A stretch of 64,000 nt of DNA from JAJDNH01 sp964552395 (GCA_964552395.1 CAZKGM010000009.1:1-64000), one strand, 5' to 3'. Counted from the stretch's first letter, positions 1 to 9,001 are shown. The notes: generated by a model not told the origin, from the letters alone. Numbers and translations: made by a program.

Positions 1-147
1 ATGGACCTGAGCGCGTTCGCCTGTCCGAAGGCTCCCGGGCTCGCTTGCCCGAAGGCTCCCGAGCTGGCGTGTCCGAAGTCCCCGGGAGCGATGCGGTTTC
101 CGTTCTCACTCGGAGAGCGAGGGCGGCAAGCAACTCTTCGTTTCTGA
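1..147 (+). CDS. Edge ORF with three octapeptide repeats (hypothetical, possibly partial)
   Basis: The frame is open from the first base (which happens to be ATG) to a TGA at 145-147, giving at least 48 residues. Three 24-bp tandem units at 19-42, 43-66 and 67-90 encode ACPK-x-P-x-L type octapeptides, followed by a basic tail. The start may lie outside the window, so this could be the C-terminus of a longer gene. No family is recognised. It could also be a non-coding tandem repeat that happens to stay open. A strong hairpin follows at 169-193. Confidence 0.3.
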   Translation: MDLSAFACPKAPGLACPKAPELACPKSPGAMRFPFSLGERGRQATLRF

Positions 148-164
148 TGGCTCCTTGGACGTGC

Positions 165-193
165 AAAAGGCGCCCCGGCTCAGCCGGGGCGCC
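165..193 (-). terminator. Rho-independent terminator of the penicillin acylase gene
   Basis: Perfect 11-bp inverted repeat (arm GGCGCCCCGGC, 169-179 and 183-193) with a 3-nt loop. On the minus strand it is followed by TTTT (165-168). It lies 24 bp past the acylase stop. On the plus strand the tail is poor in T, so termination of the edge ORF is less certain. Confidence 0.8.
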
Positions 194-216
194 GTTATTC
201 TATCCGCTGCCTTTCC

Positions 217-3200
217 TCAGTTGAAGAGCGGGAACGTGCGTGGCGCAAAGGCGTCGTAGATCGAGGTCATCGAGAAGAAGTTCTTGTCATACTGCGGCGC
301 CCCGTACTGATCCATGAGGATGGTTCCGGACTCGCCGAGCGGGAACATGCTCTCGATGCGGAGCGGTCCGGAGGATCCGAACTCCACGACATGCGCATAG
401 GTGGAGCGGGAGCCGAACGGCGTCGCGTGCACCTCGCCGAGGAGGTCGTGGTTGTAGCGGATGAGCCCGCGCGACTGGGCCCAGGGGCGTGGGCCGAGCT
501 GTGCCAGCACGTTGTCAAGCGCCATCACGATGATGCCGTCAGCGGTGGTTGGTTTGCCGCTGCCGGCCACGTCCTGGAACCAGTCGTACTGGTTGACGAT
601 GCCGCCCGAACTGGGCTCGATTGCGTGCAGCAGGACGTTGAACAGTAGGCTCAGCGGCTGGCTTGTGTAGCTCATGCCCGCACCGGCAAACTCGTCCTCG
701 AAGGTCAGGCGCAGGACCTCACGAATCCACCGGTCCTGCAACACCCACGCGTCAGCCCGGAACAGCCCGTTGACCCACTGCGACTGCCCGCCGTCCACGA
801 AGTGCCCGTCCCAGGAGTCGAGCAGGGTGACGGCGTCGTTCCTGGCTGCCGAGGGGTCGGCGGCAACCGCCGCCTCGAAGCGGTCGGCAACGAACTCCCA
901 GGGGTTTCCGCCGCCGCCGAAGGAGTCGGTGGTCGCGATGTTGAGTGCGAGGTCGCGGACCTGCTCAAAGGTCAGGGCGTCATGAGAGTCCAAGTACTCC
1001 TTGATGACGTGAGCCCGGTGGGCCGGTCCCAGCGAGTAGCCGAGGTTGTTGGGGGCGTTGTTGTACCAGACAGCGCTCTTGTTGTTCCAACCCCCGTAGT
1101 AGCCCTGGGAGGTGTTCTCGTCGTGCGCCCGCTGCTTGAGCTGCAGCGGCTGCTTCCACTCGTGCTGGCCGTCGCCGGGGAGGGGCAGGCGGGGGTCGGT
1201 TCCGTCAGCGCGCACTGGGTCGACTCCGGACATCCAGTACGCGATGTTGCCGTCGCGGTCGGCGTAGCAGAAGTGCTGGCTGACCCCGATGTGCTCAATT
1301 GCGTTACCGAATGAGGCGACACTCTGCGCCCGCGCCATGTCGAGGAAGGCGCCGATGGTCTCGAACTCGACGTTGCGCTGGGCGTAGTCCCAGCTGACGA
1401 TGGCGGCCGGCGGGCTCGCCGGGTTATAGGGTATGGGTTCGACGATCGGCCCGTGTGGACTCTTGTAGACCGGGATTGTGACGTCGGCTGCGCCCGCGAC
1501 GTGGATCGTCTCCATACGGTCCAGCTGCACCGACTGCGGCGCCTCCAGGTAGTAATCGAGCGCGTGCGCGTGCCCGACCTGCATCGACCAGGCGTGGTGC
1601 GGAGTGCGGCCGATGATGATGCCGGGGACGCCGGTCACGGTCATGCCGGAGACGGTCATCCCGCCGCCGTGGATCGAGCCCTCGAGGGTGATCGACGGTA
1701 CCGAGAAACCCATTTGGGGCCCGGAGTAGAGGATCGGATGCCCGGAGGCGGTCTTGGAGCCCGACACGACCCACGCGTAGCTTCCCATCTTGACGCGGGC
1801 GTTCACCCGTTGGAGGTTGGCCATGATCCCTGAGAGCCGGTTTCGGATGTTGTTGTCCGCCTCTCTCAGCGGTGGCAGCTCGCTCAGTGTCTTCTCAAGC
1901 ACGCTGCGGGAGATGGTGGCCGTGGTTGTCGCAGCGTCCGCTGGTGGCGGAATCATGGTCTGTGCATCGGGGTCGTTGATCCACCTGAGATCGCTGAACA
2001 TGGCGAGCGCCTCGGTGGGGTAGGCGACAGAGAAGGCCTGCAGCATCGCGGCCGAGTCGAGCTGGCCGGTATTCAGTGCCTCGGGATCGAAGTTCCGCTG
2101 GAGGAGGGCGAGCCAGGCCAGAACGTCCTGGACGGTCCAGTCCGCGGGCTGGAAGTTGAATGCCAGCTGCTGGCCGACCGCCTTGAACTCGAACGGCAGC
2201 TGTGACGGGTCGGCGCGGACCTCGGCAATACGGCGGTTGAAGCCGTCGACGTAGGCCTGGATGACGGTCTTGGAGTCGTTTGGAAGCTGGTTGAACGCGG
2301 CCTTCAGCTCTGCATCGGTATAGCCGATGGTGCGCATGAAGATGTCATTGCTCACGAAGTCTGGGCCGAGCACCTGTGCCATGGTGCCCCGTGCCGAGCG
2401 GCGGTAGAGCTCCGCCTGCCACAGGCGGTCCGTTGCCACCATGTATCCCATCTGCTCGAACACGTCGTACGGCGAGCCGCCGTAGATAAACCACACCCCA
2501 CGCTCGTCGCGCATCATGCCGATCGGGCCGTAGGCGGTCGAGTCGGTGGCCGCGCCCGCGTACATGAAGTAGGCGTCGTTGGAGTCATTGACTACAACCG
2601 ACGAGTAGGCATAGGCGGTGCCGTTGCAGCCCGCCGTGCACTTGATCGCGAGCGATCCCGGGCCGGACATGCCGCCGTTGGCCTCAAACTGGTCGATGGC
2701 GCCGCCGGCCACGGTGCGAGTCCAGCTGTTGACGACGCTGCCGTCCTCATCGAGCGCGGACACGTCGAAGGTCTGCACGACGCCGCCGGAGTTGGCGATG
2801 CCGACGGCCACGCGATGGCCGTCGTAGTCCATTGGAGCCGGGAAGATAACTTCGCCGTTGGTCATGAACCCTGTGTTGGGCGCGACCGATCCGACGCCCT
2901 GTCCGTAGGTCCCTGACGCCTCGGTGGTAAACGTCCTCGTCGTCAGCACCACCGGCTGCGTAGACCACCACGTGAGCACATACTTGCCGTTCGGGATGCC
3001 AGAGGCGACCTCCTTGACGACATCCTTGACCTCAAGCGTGCCTTCGGCGGCGGCCAGCTTCACGGTCCCTCCCCAGTCGGGGCCGGCAGGGTTGTGGATG
3101 GTGATGGCCACCTGGGCGGGCATCGTCCCCTCGGTCTGGCGAATGTACATGCTGGTCGTCCAGTAGCTGCCGAGCTTGCCGGGCAGATGCGCCACTACCG

Positions 3201-3294
3201 GCACGACGCCGGCGCTCATTGGCTGCAATGTTTGGGCGCCGGCTGTCGCTGTGAGCGCCGCCAGCACCACGAGCAAGACACAAATCCGTCTCAT
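217..3294 (-). CDS. Penicillin acylase family protein (Ntn hydrolase), secreted
   Basis: 1025 residues. A Sec signal peptide (about 1-21, ending AGAQ) sends it to the periplasm or outside. Residues about 25-250 form an extra N-terminal, probably beta-rich region. The acylase part begins near residue 255 (start of the A-chain, with the usual 'G..AxDRLWQ.E' block). It continues to the N-terminal nucleophile Ser505 in M-G-S-Y-A-W-V-V-S-G-S, followed by the family pattern T-A-S-G-H-P-I-L. Family members are self-cleaved to alpha and beta chains and hydrolyse amide bonds of acylated amines, such as acyl-homoserine lactones, N-acyl amino acids or beta-lactams; the substrate here is unknown. It is longer than the usual 750-850 residues because of the N-terminal region. 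The gene stands alone, with a terminator after it. ATG start, with a GGGAGG-type site 5-7 bases upstream. Confidence 0.9.
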   Translation of the reverse strand: MRRICVLLVVLAALTATAGAQTLQPMSAGVVPVVAHLPGKLGSYWTTSMYIRQTEGTMPAQVAITIHNPAGPDWGGTVKLAAAEGTLEVKDVVKEVASGIPNGKYVLTWWSTQPVVLTTRTFTTEASGTYGQGVGSVAPNTGFMTNGEVIFPAPMDYDGHRVAVGIANSGGVVQTFDVSALDEDGSVVNSWTRTVAGGAIDQFEANGGMSGPGSLAIKCTAGCNGTAYAYSSVVVNDSNDAYFMYAGAATDSTAYGPIGMMRDERGVWFIYGGSPYDVFEQMGYMVATDRLWQAELYRRSARGTMAQVLGPDFVSNDIFMRTIGYTDAELKAAFNQLPNDSKTVIQAYVDGFNRRIAEVRADPSQLPFEFKAVGQQLAFNFQPADWTVQDVLAWLALLQRNFDPEALNTGQLDSAAMLQAFSVAYPTEALAMFSDLRWINDPDAQTMIPPPADAATTTATISRSVLEKTLSELPPLREADNNIRNRLSGIMANLQRVNARVKMGSYAWVVSGSKTASGHPILYSGPQMGFSVPSITLEGSIHGGGMTVSGMTVTGVPGIIIGRTPHHAWSMQVGHAHALDYYLEAPQSVQLDRMETIHVAGAADVTIPVYKSPHGPIVEPIPYNPASPPAAIVSWDYAQRNVEFETIGAFLDMARAQSVASFGNAIEHIGVSQHFCYADRDGNIAYWMSGVDPVRADGTDPRLPLPGDGQHEWKQPLQLKQRAHDENTSQGYYGGWNNKSAVWYNNAPNNLGYSLGPAHRAHVIKEYLDSHDALTFEQVRDLALNIATTDSFGGGGNPWEFVADRFEAAVAADPSAARNDAVTLLDSWDGHFVDGGQSQWVNGLFRADAWVLQDRWIREVLRLTFEDEFAGAGMSYTSQPLSLLFNVLLHAIEPSSGGIVNQYDWFQDVAGSGKPTTADGIIVMALDNVLAQLGPRPWAQSRGLIRYNHDLLGEVHATPFGSRSTYAHVVEFGSSGPLRIESMFPLGESGTILMDQYGAPQYDKNFFSMTSIYDAFAPRTFPLFN

Positions 3295-3376
3295 GGGTTC
3301 CTCCCTTCACTTCCTGGGTTCGCGTCCACCAGCATACGCCGTCGCATCGGTGATTCAATAGCCAGCCACCCTGCCG

Positions 3377-3416
3377 GTGACTGAGTGACTGAGTGACTGA
3401 GTGACTGAGTGACGGA
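3377..3416 (+). repeat. 8-bp tandem repeat, GTGACTGA x4 plus GTGACGGA
   Basis: Five perfect-phase 8-bp units: four GTGACTGA and a last GTGACGGA. They are flanked by CCG on the left and GGC on the right. The same flanks and the GTGACGGA unit recur inside the mosaic repeat near 40709-40836. It lies in the 261-bp space (3295-3555) between the acylase start and the small membrane protein. I see nothing else in that space. Confidence 0.85.
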
Positions 3417-3555
3417 GGCTCCTCTGGCCGGGCAGCCTCGACATGCTGGTTCGGGACGATTCGCCTCACAAGGTCGGAGTGGCGGCCCCGCAAACCTCAA
3501 GAAGGACGGGAAGAAGGGGGAAGCCGTGGCGACGGATGGTCAGCCGCGCTTCGCC

Positions 3556-3798
3556 TCAGGTGTTGGTCTGGCGGTCTCGTTTCCTCCCCATCAGCTTTCC
3601 CAGCACGATACACACGATGCTCGCGGCGCCAAGGCCGACACCAACAATGGTGTAGCCGTGTCCGTCGCCGTGACCAGCCATGGTCAGTGGAATCAGTGCG
3701 AAGCAGAACAGGGTCCAGCCGATCACGCTGAAGGGGCTGGCCGTCGAGGTCGGAGTCACCTCCTCCTCGACCTTCTCGGGTACGGTTTGAGCTGTCAT
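3556..3798 (-). CDS. Small two-helix membrane protein (hypothetical)
   Basis: 80 residues from the ATG at 3798, chosen because GAGGAG sits 7 bases upstream; a longer open frame runs further up but lacks such a site. A short acidic Thr/Pro/Glu-rich N-terminus (about 1-20) precedes two predicted transmembrane helices (about 21-40 and 47-69). These are separated by a Gly/His-rich turn (GHGDGHG), and the protein ends in a basic tail, which favours an in-out-in hairpin. No family is recognised. It may be a small inner-membrane protein of the kind annotated only as hypothetical. Confidence 0.65.
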   Translation of the reverse strand: MTAQTVPEKVEEEVTPTSTASPFSVIGWTLFCFALIPLTMAGHGDGHGYTIVGVGLGAASIVCIVLGKLMGRKRDRQTNT

Positions 3799-3862
3799 GA
3801 CAGTACTCCTCGCGCATGATGGCGCGTCGCTCGGTCGTTGATTGGAGAGTCCGGAACGACTG

Positions 3863-4279
3863 CTATGGAGAGGCGAGCTCCGGAGGAGGGCGGGGAAGCA
3901 GCTCAACCCGGTGCACTTCCCCCGGTGCGGGCGGGGTGTGCTTGCCGGCACTGGCGGTCGGCCATCGTGAGGCCCGGCCATCGGCCGGGAGGTCGGACGC
4001 GCCGGTCCAGAGCGAGGTGAGAACGTCCCGGCTGGATACCGCTGGTACGTCGCCCACGTCCGCTGGGGCCGGGGGATCGAGAACATCTGCGGGCATGCCG
4101 CTGGGCGCTGCAGGCGCCTCGAGCTCGGGGACGCCCGTCGGCCGCGGCGCCGGCAGCACCGGTCCGGCGGAGCTGAGCACCACGGCGAGCACGGCAGCCA
4201 GCATCGACACGGCTCGGCACCGGCGGTCCGCACGTCGGCCGCTGGCTGCGAGATCGCGGGAGAAGGGTCCTCCTGTCAC
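3863..4279 (-). CDS. Putative small exported Pro/Ala-rich protein (doubtful)
   Basis: 138 residues if begun at the GTG at 4279. A basic stretch (about 1-26) precedes a hydrophobic Ala/Val/Leu segment (about 27-45) that looks like a signal peptide. The rest is a low-complexity Pro/Ala/Ser/Asp mature part. No conserved domain is recognised. The ribosome-binding site is weak (AGAGGT about 14 bases upstream) and composition is the main support. It is divergent from the HKD gene. It could be a chance open frame in GC-rich DNA. Confidence 0.35.
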   Translation of the reverse strand: MTGGPFSRDLAASGRRADRRCRAVSMLAAVLAVVLSSAGPVLPAPRPTGVPELEAPAAPSGMPADVLDPPAPADVGDVPAVSSRDVLTSLWTGASDLPADGRASRWPTASAGKHTPPAPGEVHRVELLPRPPPELASP

Positions 4280-4292
4280 GACTCGAGAATTT

Positions 4293-4310
4293 AGACCTCT
4301 TCTCAGGTCT
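4293..4310. promoter_or_regulatory. Short palindrome in the divergent promoter region of the HKD gene
   Basis: Perfect 6-bp arms AGACCT and AGGTCT with a 6-nt spacer, in the 297-bp gap 4280-4576. The geometry fits a dimeric repressor site or a small hairpin. Nothing else in the gap is clear beyond a GGAGG site just before 4577. Confidence 0.3.
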
Positions 4311-4576
4311 TGGCAATCCCCGACCGGGCGACATGGGCGCACCGCCTCGCTCTCCGGCTGTTGACAGGATGGTGAGGGCGGCCACAGGCGTCGACGAAGG
4401 CCGCAAGAAGGCGGGTGCTGCGTCCGGCGAGGGGGCGGGCGGAGCACCGGGCTCTCCCGTTGATCCGACAGCATCTGCTACCATACTGCTGTATCGAGTG
4501 AACAATCGACCCGGAGCTGTGGCTCGCGGAGAGGTCTTCTCCTTTTTTGCAGCGGGTACGGTAGTGGAGGACCACG

Positions 4577-6235
4577 ATGCGTGTTGGAAATTCGAACGGC
4601 GGTCTCAAGGTCTACGCGGTGGCCGGAACCTACGTGGTTCTTCTCGGCTTTGATCTTCCCGAAGCGGCCTGCGAGGGCCTGCTGGGCTTCTCCATCCACC
4701 GCACCGATCAGAGGGAGAACGAGGCGTACTACCTTTCGGCCCTCAAGGCGTTCGCCGAGACCGACCCTGGCTTCCCTCTCGGCACGCTCCATTCGACCAA
4801 GGACCACCCGATTCAGAGCTTCCAGTGGGCCGACTACACAGTGAAGCCCGGCTATGCCTACACGTACAGAATAGCCGCCCTCAAGGGCACGCCGGCCAAC
4901 CTGACACCCTACGCGGAGACGGTCATCGGCATCACGACGGAGAGCCGAGAGTCCGGTGATCAGGATATCTACTTCAACCGCGGTATCGCGGCCTCCCAGG
5001 CCTATGCCCGTCGGTTCGGCAACAAGCCGCCGGAGGAGGTCCCCAACCGTATGGCCTTCGAGTGGCTGTCGCGGGGCCTGAACGAGGCGCTCGAGGACTT
5101 CGTTCGCTCCTGCGTGCCGGGCCGCACCGCTCTCCGCATGGCGGCCTACGAGCTGAACTACGACCGGTTCCTCAAGGTGGTGCAGGAGACCCGGGAACGG
5201 GGTGTCGACATCAGGATCGTCTACGACGCACGCCAGGAGTACCCGAGAGACGAGAACCGCCTCAAGGTTGCCGCTGCCGGTCTCCAGCCGATCTGCAGCG
5301 AGCGGACCCGGCCGCAGTCCTACATCTCCCACAACAAGTTCATCGTCAAGCTCGAGGACGGAGCACCGGTGGCGGTCTGGACCGGCAGCACGAACTTCTC
5401 CGAGGGCGGGATTTTCGGCCACTCCAACGTGGCCCACGTCGTGGAGGAGAGCGCGATTGCGGCAAAGTATCTCGACTACTGGACTGCGCTCTCTGCAGAC
5501 CCGACCAGCGCCTCCCTCAAGGACAGCGTGGAGATGCTGTCACCGTTGCCAACCGGACCTCCGTCAATCGGTACCACGGTTCTCTTCAGCCCCCGCAAGA
5601 ACCTCGATGCGCTGAACTGGTACGCCGATCTCGCACTCAACGCCAGGGATGGGCTCTTCATGACGTTCGCCTTCGGCATGAACGACGTCCTCAAGAACGT
5701 CTATCGGAACGGGCAGGCTTCCTTCCGTCTCGCGCTGATGGACAAGAAGACGCGCTCGATGGCGGCCGGTCCGGCGCGCGACGCGGAGGAGCGGCAGATC
5801 CAGGAGCTCCGCAACATGCCGGAGAATGTTTTTGCCATCGGTGGCTCCATCGGCACCGACGAGCTCGACGGCTGGGTCAGGGAGAGGCTCACCAACCTCA
5901 ACTCCCACGTGCGCTATGTGCACGACAAGTTCATGCTCATCGATCCCTTCTCGGACGACTCGATCGTGGTTTCCGGCTCCGCCAACTTCAGCGACGCCTC
6001 GACCCGTCGCAATGACGAGAACATGGTGATCACGCGGGGGAACCCTCGCGTCGCGGACGTCTACCTCGGCGAGGTCATGCGGCTGTACACCCACCACGCC
6101 TTCCGGGAGTCCTTGCAGTGGCGTGACCCGAGCAACCCACCCAAAGCCCTCAGGACGGACGACTGGTGGCGGGACTACTTTGGACAAACTCCACGCTCGA
6201 CCCGGAGGAAGTTCTTCGCGAGATCGCAGGTGTAG
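4577..6235 (+). CDS. Phospholipase D-like (HKD) superfamily protein
   Basis: 552 residues; ATG preceded by GGAGG. Two HKD half-sites are visible. HxK at His252 is followed by G-S-T-N-F-S, and His449 is followed by a Lys-Asp context and G-S-A-N-F-S, so the dimer-like active site of the PLD superfamily is complete. The first ~125 residues form a separate, probably beta-sandwich N-terminal domain. There is no signal peptide or membrane helix, so the protein should be cytoplasmic. PLD-superfamily enzymes cleave or transfer phosphodiesters (phospholipids or nucleic acid) through a phospho-His intermediate; which substrate applies cannot be told. It stands alone and is convergent with the diguanylate cyclase. 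Its TAG stop forms one end of an inverted repeat. Confidence 0.85.
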   Translation: MRVGNSNGGLKVYAVAGTYVVLLGFDLPEAACEGLLGFSIHRTDQRENEAYYLSALKAFAETDPGFPLGTLHSTKDHPIQSFQWADYTVKPGYAYTYRIAALKGTPANLTPYAETVIGITTESRESGDQDIYFNRGIAASQAYARRFGNKPPEEVPNRMAFEWLSRGLNEALEDFVRSCVPGRTALRMAAYELNYDRFLKVVQETRERGVDIRIVYDARQEYPRDENRLKVAAAGLQPICSERTRPQSYISHNKFIVKLEDGAPVAVWTGSTNFSEGGIFGHSNVAHVVEESAIAAKYLDYWTALSADPTSASLKDSVEMLSPLPTGPPSIGTTVLFSPRKNLDALNWYADLALNARDGLFMTFAFGMNDVLKNVYRNGQASFRLALMDKKTRSMAAGPARDAEERQIQELRNMPENVFAIGGSIGTDELDGWVRERLTNLNSHVRYVHDKFMLIDPFSDDSIVVSGSANFSDASTRRNDENMVITRGNPRVADVYLGEVMRLYTHHAFRESLQWRDPSNPPKALRTDDWWRDYFGQTPRSTRRKFFARSQV

Positions 6236-6332
6236 CCCGGGTTCTTCGAGAGTGATCGTAGCGAGACGCGAAGGGCACGGCCAGACTCGCTATCGCCGGT
6301 CACGGTAGACTGCAAGGGACTGACCGGGCTAG
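6231..6332. repeat. Inverted repeat element spanning two convergent stop codons
   Basis: Outer arms TAGCCCGG (6233-6240) and CCGGGCTA (6324-6331); inner arms TAGCGAG (6259-6265) and CTCGCTA (6286-6292). The TAG of the left arm is the HKD-gene stop, and the complementary TAG of the right arm is the stop of the minus-strand cyclase gene. It may act as a bidirectional terminator, although no T-run follows. It shares motifs with the palindrome at 40253-40438. Confidence 0.65.
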
Positions 6333-8155
6333 GATTCGTCCAGGATCTCGAAGCAGTCCCTGCCACGGGACTTGGCACGGTAGAGCGCCGTGTCCGCGCG
6401 GTGGAGCAGGATCTCCGGATCGCCGCCGCTGCAAACGGCGAGCCCGACGGACAGGGTCGGCCGGATGGCGCCGGCTTGATCCTGAACCTCGACTCGGCGC
6501 ACGGCTTGGAGGACGCGTTCGATGGCACTTCGCAGGCCGTCGCGATCGACCTCCGGAAACAGGAGGAGAAACTCGTCGCCGCCGGTTCGGGCCACGTAGT
6601 CGGGTCCTCTAATGCCCTCCTTGAGGGCCCTGGCAACGAGCATGAGGAGGCGGTCGCCGCCCTGATGTCCGAGGCGGTCGTTGACGGCCTTGAGCCCGTC
6701 CACGTCCGCGATGCCGACCCCGAACCCGGTGCCCGACCGCTCCGACCGGCGGGCCTCCTCGGCGAGCCGGAGGAGTGCGTCTCGCCGGTTGGGCAGGCCG
6801 GTCAGCTCGTCTGTGCGGGACAGCTCTTCCATCTTCTTGTAGGCGGACTCGAGCTCGGCATTCTGACGACTCACGGTGCGGGCGGCCCGCGCCCGCGCGA
6901 GAAGGCCGCCAACGGCGACGGCCAGGAGTACGACGGCAAGGGCGAGGCCGAGCCGCAGGTAGCGGTTGAGCCTGCGTGCCGAGGCTTCCTTTTGCTGCAT
7001 GAGAATCAGCTCGGCCTCGTGGCGTTCGGCATCGTGCGCCGCACGTAGGCCGGAAATGCGGGCCGCCTCCTCGGCGTCGAGGATCTGTCCTCGGATCTTG
7101 CGCTCCGCCAGCAAGTGATCGACGGCCGCGCGGTCCTTGCCGAGTCGATGCAGTACGTCGGCCATGCGCCCGTGGATCTCCGCGGCGTGGGGTAGGTCAT
7201 CCAACTCCTTCCCCAGCTCGAGGGCGACGGCATACTTCACGAGCGCCTCGCCGAGCTTCCCTTCGGCTGTGAGGAGATCACCCACGGTCATGTTGTTGTG
7301 GAGGTTGCCCCGGCTCCTGCCGATCCGGTTGCAGATGGCGATCGATTCCTCGATTGCGGGACGTGCCGAGGCCGTGTCACCGAGCCGCACCTCGGTCGAA
7401 GCCAGATTGGTCAGGGCCATGGAGAGGAGCTCATCGTTGCCAAGCCTGCGCGCCAGGTCGCGGGCCTTCTCGTAGGGCGCCAGAGCCTCTCGATTCCGTC
7501 CCATATCGAAGAGGAGGTTGCCGACGTTGAGCTCGATGCCAGCGAGCCCGAGCTCGTACCTCTCCGCCTCGTAGATGGAAGCAGCGGCACGGTACTCCTC
7601 GAGCGCCTGGGTCTTGTCTCCGGTTCGCCGCAGCACGTTCCCGAGGGTCACGTGGATGTGCCCGACCGCCAAGCGGCTGTTGTGGTCGGGCCGATGGTGG
7701 GCGATGGCCTCCGCCTCGCCGAGGGCCTGTAGGTAGATCTCCATGGCCCGACCGTAGTTGCCGAGGCGGTACTGGATGTCGCCGGTCCGGCGCAGGGCGG
7801 CCGCCGCGTCCTTCGCGTCTCCCGTCTGCTGGAACAGAATCCGCGCCTTCTGGCAGTGCTCGAGGGCGTCAGCGAGACTCTCGGTCGTCCACTCCACCTG
7901 GGCGAGGGCATAAAGCGCGTTGGCCTGGAGGGAACGGTCTCTGCGGCGCTCGCCCAGCTCGAGGGCTTTGTGGGCGGCCCTGGCACGATCGGTGGCCGGG
8001 GCTTGCGCGTCTCTGGCCTGTGCGAGCAACGCCTCGGCAGTGGTTGAATGTGTGGTCTGGTCATCCGGTCCGGCTTTCGCCGCGACCGGCAGCCCGAGAA
8101 GGGCTACAAAGAGGCTGACTGAAACGATCCTGTTCCACTGCATCTCCCGGATCAT
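6329..8155 (-). CDS. Diguanylate cyclase with periplasmic TPR sensor (TPR-TM-GGDEF)
   Basis: 608 residues from the ATG at 8155; a GTG 12 bases further up is possible. A signal/anchor segment (about 1-28) is followed by at least six TPR-like helical repeats (about 35-370), which should lie in the periplasm. Then come a transmembrane helix (about 390-412), a coiled-coil (about 415-440) and a C-terminal GGDEF domain. The catalytic motif is intact (GGDEF at 525-529), and an RGPD inhibitory-site motif lies five residues before it. The enzyme should therefore make cyclic di-GMP from two GTP in the cytoplasm and be product-inhibited. Convergent with the HKD gene. Confidence 0.9.
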   Translation of the reverse strand: MIREMQWNRIVSVSLFVALLGLPVAAKAGPDDQTTHSTTAEALLAQARDAQAPATDRARAAHKALELGERRRDRSLQANALYALAQVEWTTESLADALEHCQKARILFQQTGDAKDAAAALRRTGDIQYRLGNYGRAMEIYLQALGEAEAIAHHRPDHNSRLAVGHIHVTLGNVLRRTGDKTQALEEYRAAASIYEAERYELGLAGIELNVGNLLFDMGRNREALAPYEKARDLARRLGNDELLSMALTNLASTEVRLGDTASARPAIEESIAICNRIGRSRGNLHNNMTVGDLLTAEGKLGEALVKYAVALELGKELDDLPHAAEIHGRMADVLHRLGKDRAAVDHLLAERKIRGQILDAEEAARISGLRAAHDAERHEAELILMQQKEASARRLNRYLRLGLALAVVLLAVAVGGLLARARAARTVSRQNAELESAYKKMEELSRTDELTGLPNRRDALLRLAEEARRSERSGTGFGVGIADVDGLKAVNDRLGHQGGDRLLMLVARALKEGIRGPDYVARTGGDEFLLLFPEVDRDGLRSAIERVLQAVRRVEVQDQAGAIRPTLSVGLAVCSGGDPEILLHRADTALYRAKSRGRDCFEILDES

Positions 8156-8367
8156 ACCTCGGCCCACTCGCCGAAGTTGCCGGCCCGCGTGCCTCGCCGT
8201 CGCGTCTGAGGTTGCTTGCCGCGGTGGGTGGCCGGCCGTGCCGGGCGCCGGGAGTAGAATGTGGCCCGAGCCGACAGCGTTCCGGACGGCATGGATCCGC
8301 CCTCAGGCTCTGAGGTGAGCGGCGGCGCAGAGGCAAGGTTGGGGGATGGCCCGGAGAGGGAGTGGGG

Positions 8368-8886
8368 ATGGCCAGAGACGTCGTCAATATTTCGTTGCTG
8401 CCCGGCAACGTTTGCTTCGGATGTGGTCACGAAAACCAGCATGGTCTGAGGATCGAGATCACGCGACACCCTTCCGAGGCTGAAACGCTCCTGGGACGGT
8501 TCAAGCCGGCAGACTACATGGTCGGCTTTCCGGGTCTTGCCCACGGTGGCGCCATCTACACCGCTATGGACTGCATGGCGGCCTGGACCCCGCGCGTGTT
8601 CCGCGCCGACACGACGGCGATCTGGATCCTGCGCTCGGCCACCGTGAAGTACCTGCGGCCGGCATTCCAGGGTCAGCAGCTGACGCTTGATGCGTCGATC
8701 GCGTCGGAAGGCCGCCAGTGGGAGCCGGTGACGGTGAGCACGCGCGCGCTCGATGCGAACGGCAACCTCCTGGTGCAGGGCTCGTTCAAGGTCGTTCCAC
8801 TCTCGGCGGAGAGGTTCAAGGAGGTTGCGGGAATCGACGAGCTGCCCCCGGATTGGAGCCGTCATCTCCGCGGGACGACGAGGTGA
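8368..8886 (+). CDS. PaaI-type hotdog-fold thioesterase
   Basis: 172 residues. The ATG at 8368 is preferred over a GTG two codons earlier because GGAGAGGGA ends 6 bases before it. The PaaI/4HBT-like features are visible: an N-terminal C-F-G-C-G-H-E-N motif, the central helix region with G-L-A-H-G-G (the His-Gly-Gly of the hotdog thioesterase active site), and a later beta-strand Y-L-R-P-A. The likely role is hydrolysis of an acyl-CoA thioester in the cytoplasm; the acyl group is unknown. It is divergent from the cyclase gene (212-bp gap, no clear site seen) and precedes the M3 peptidase. Confidence 0.85.
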   Translation: MARDVVNISLLPGNVCFGCGHENQHGLRIEITRHPSEAETLLGRFKPADYMVGFPGLAHGGAIYTAMDCMAAWTPRVFRADTTAIWILRSATVKYLRPAFQGQQLTLDASIASEGRQWEPVTVSTRALDANGNLLVQGSFKVVPLSAERFKEVAGIDELPPDWSRHLRGTTR

Positions 8887-9001
8887 GCTGCTGGGCGCCA
8901 GGGGGCAGCACCTGAGCCCGCCGACAGTCTGGTGTAAAGTCATGCGACTGCCGCGAGGCCCCGTGTTCGCGAGGTGGCCGCGCGGAGGAAAGGAGCCTCG
9001 G

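Noticed and set aside
1424..1774. Short Arg-rich frames inside the penicillin acylase gene on both strands
   Set aside because: Typical shadows in GC-rich DNA; no starts with ribosome sites.
4478..5437. Minus-strand frame of 319 codons over the HKD gene
   Set aside because: Shadow of the HKD coding sequence; no recognisable domain.
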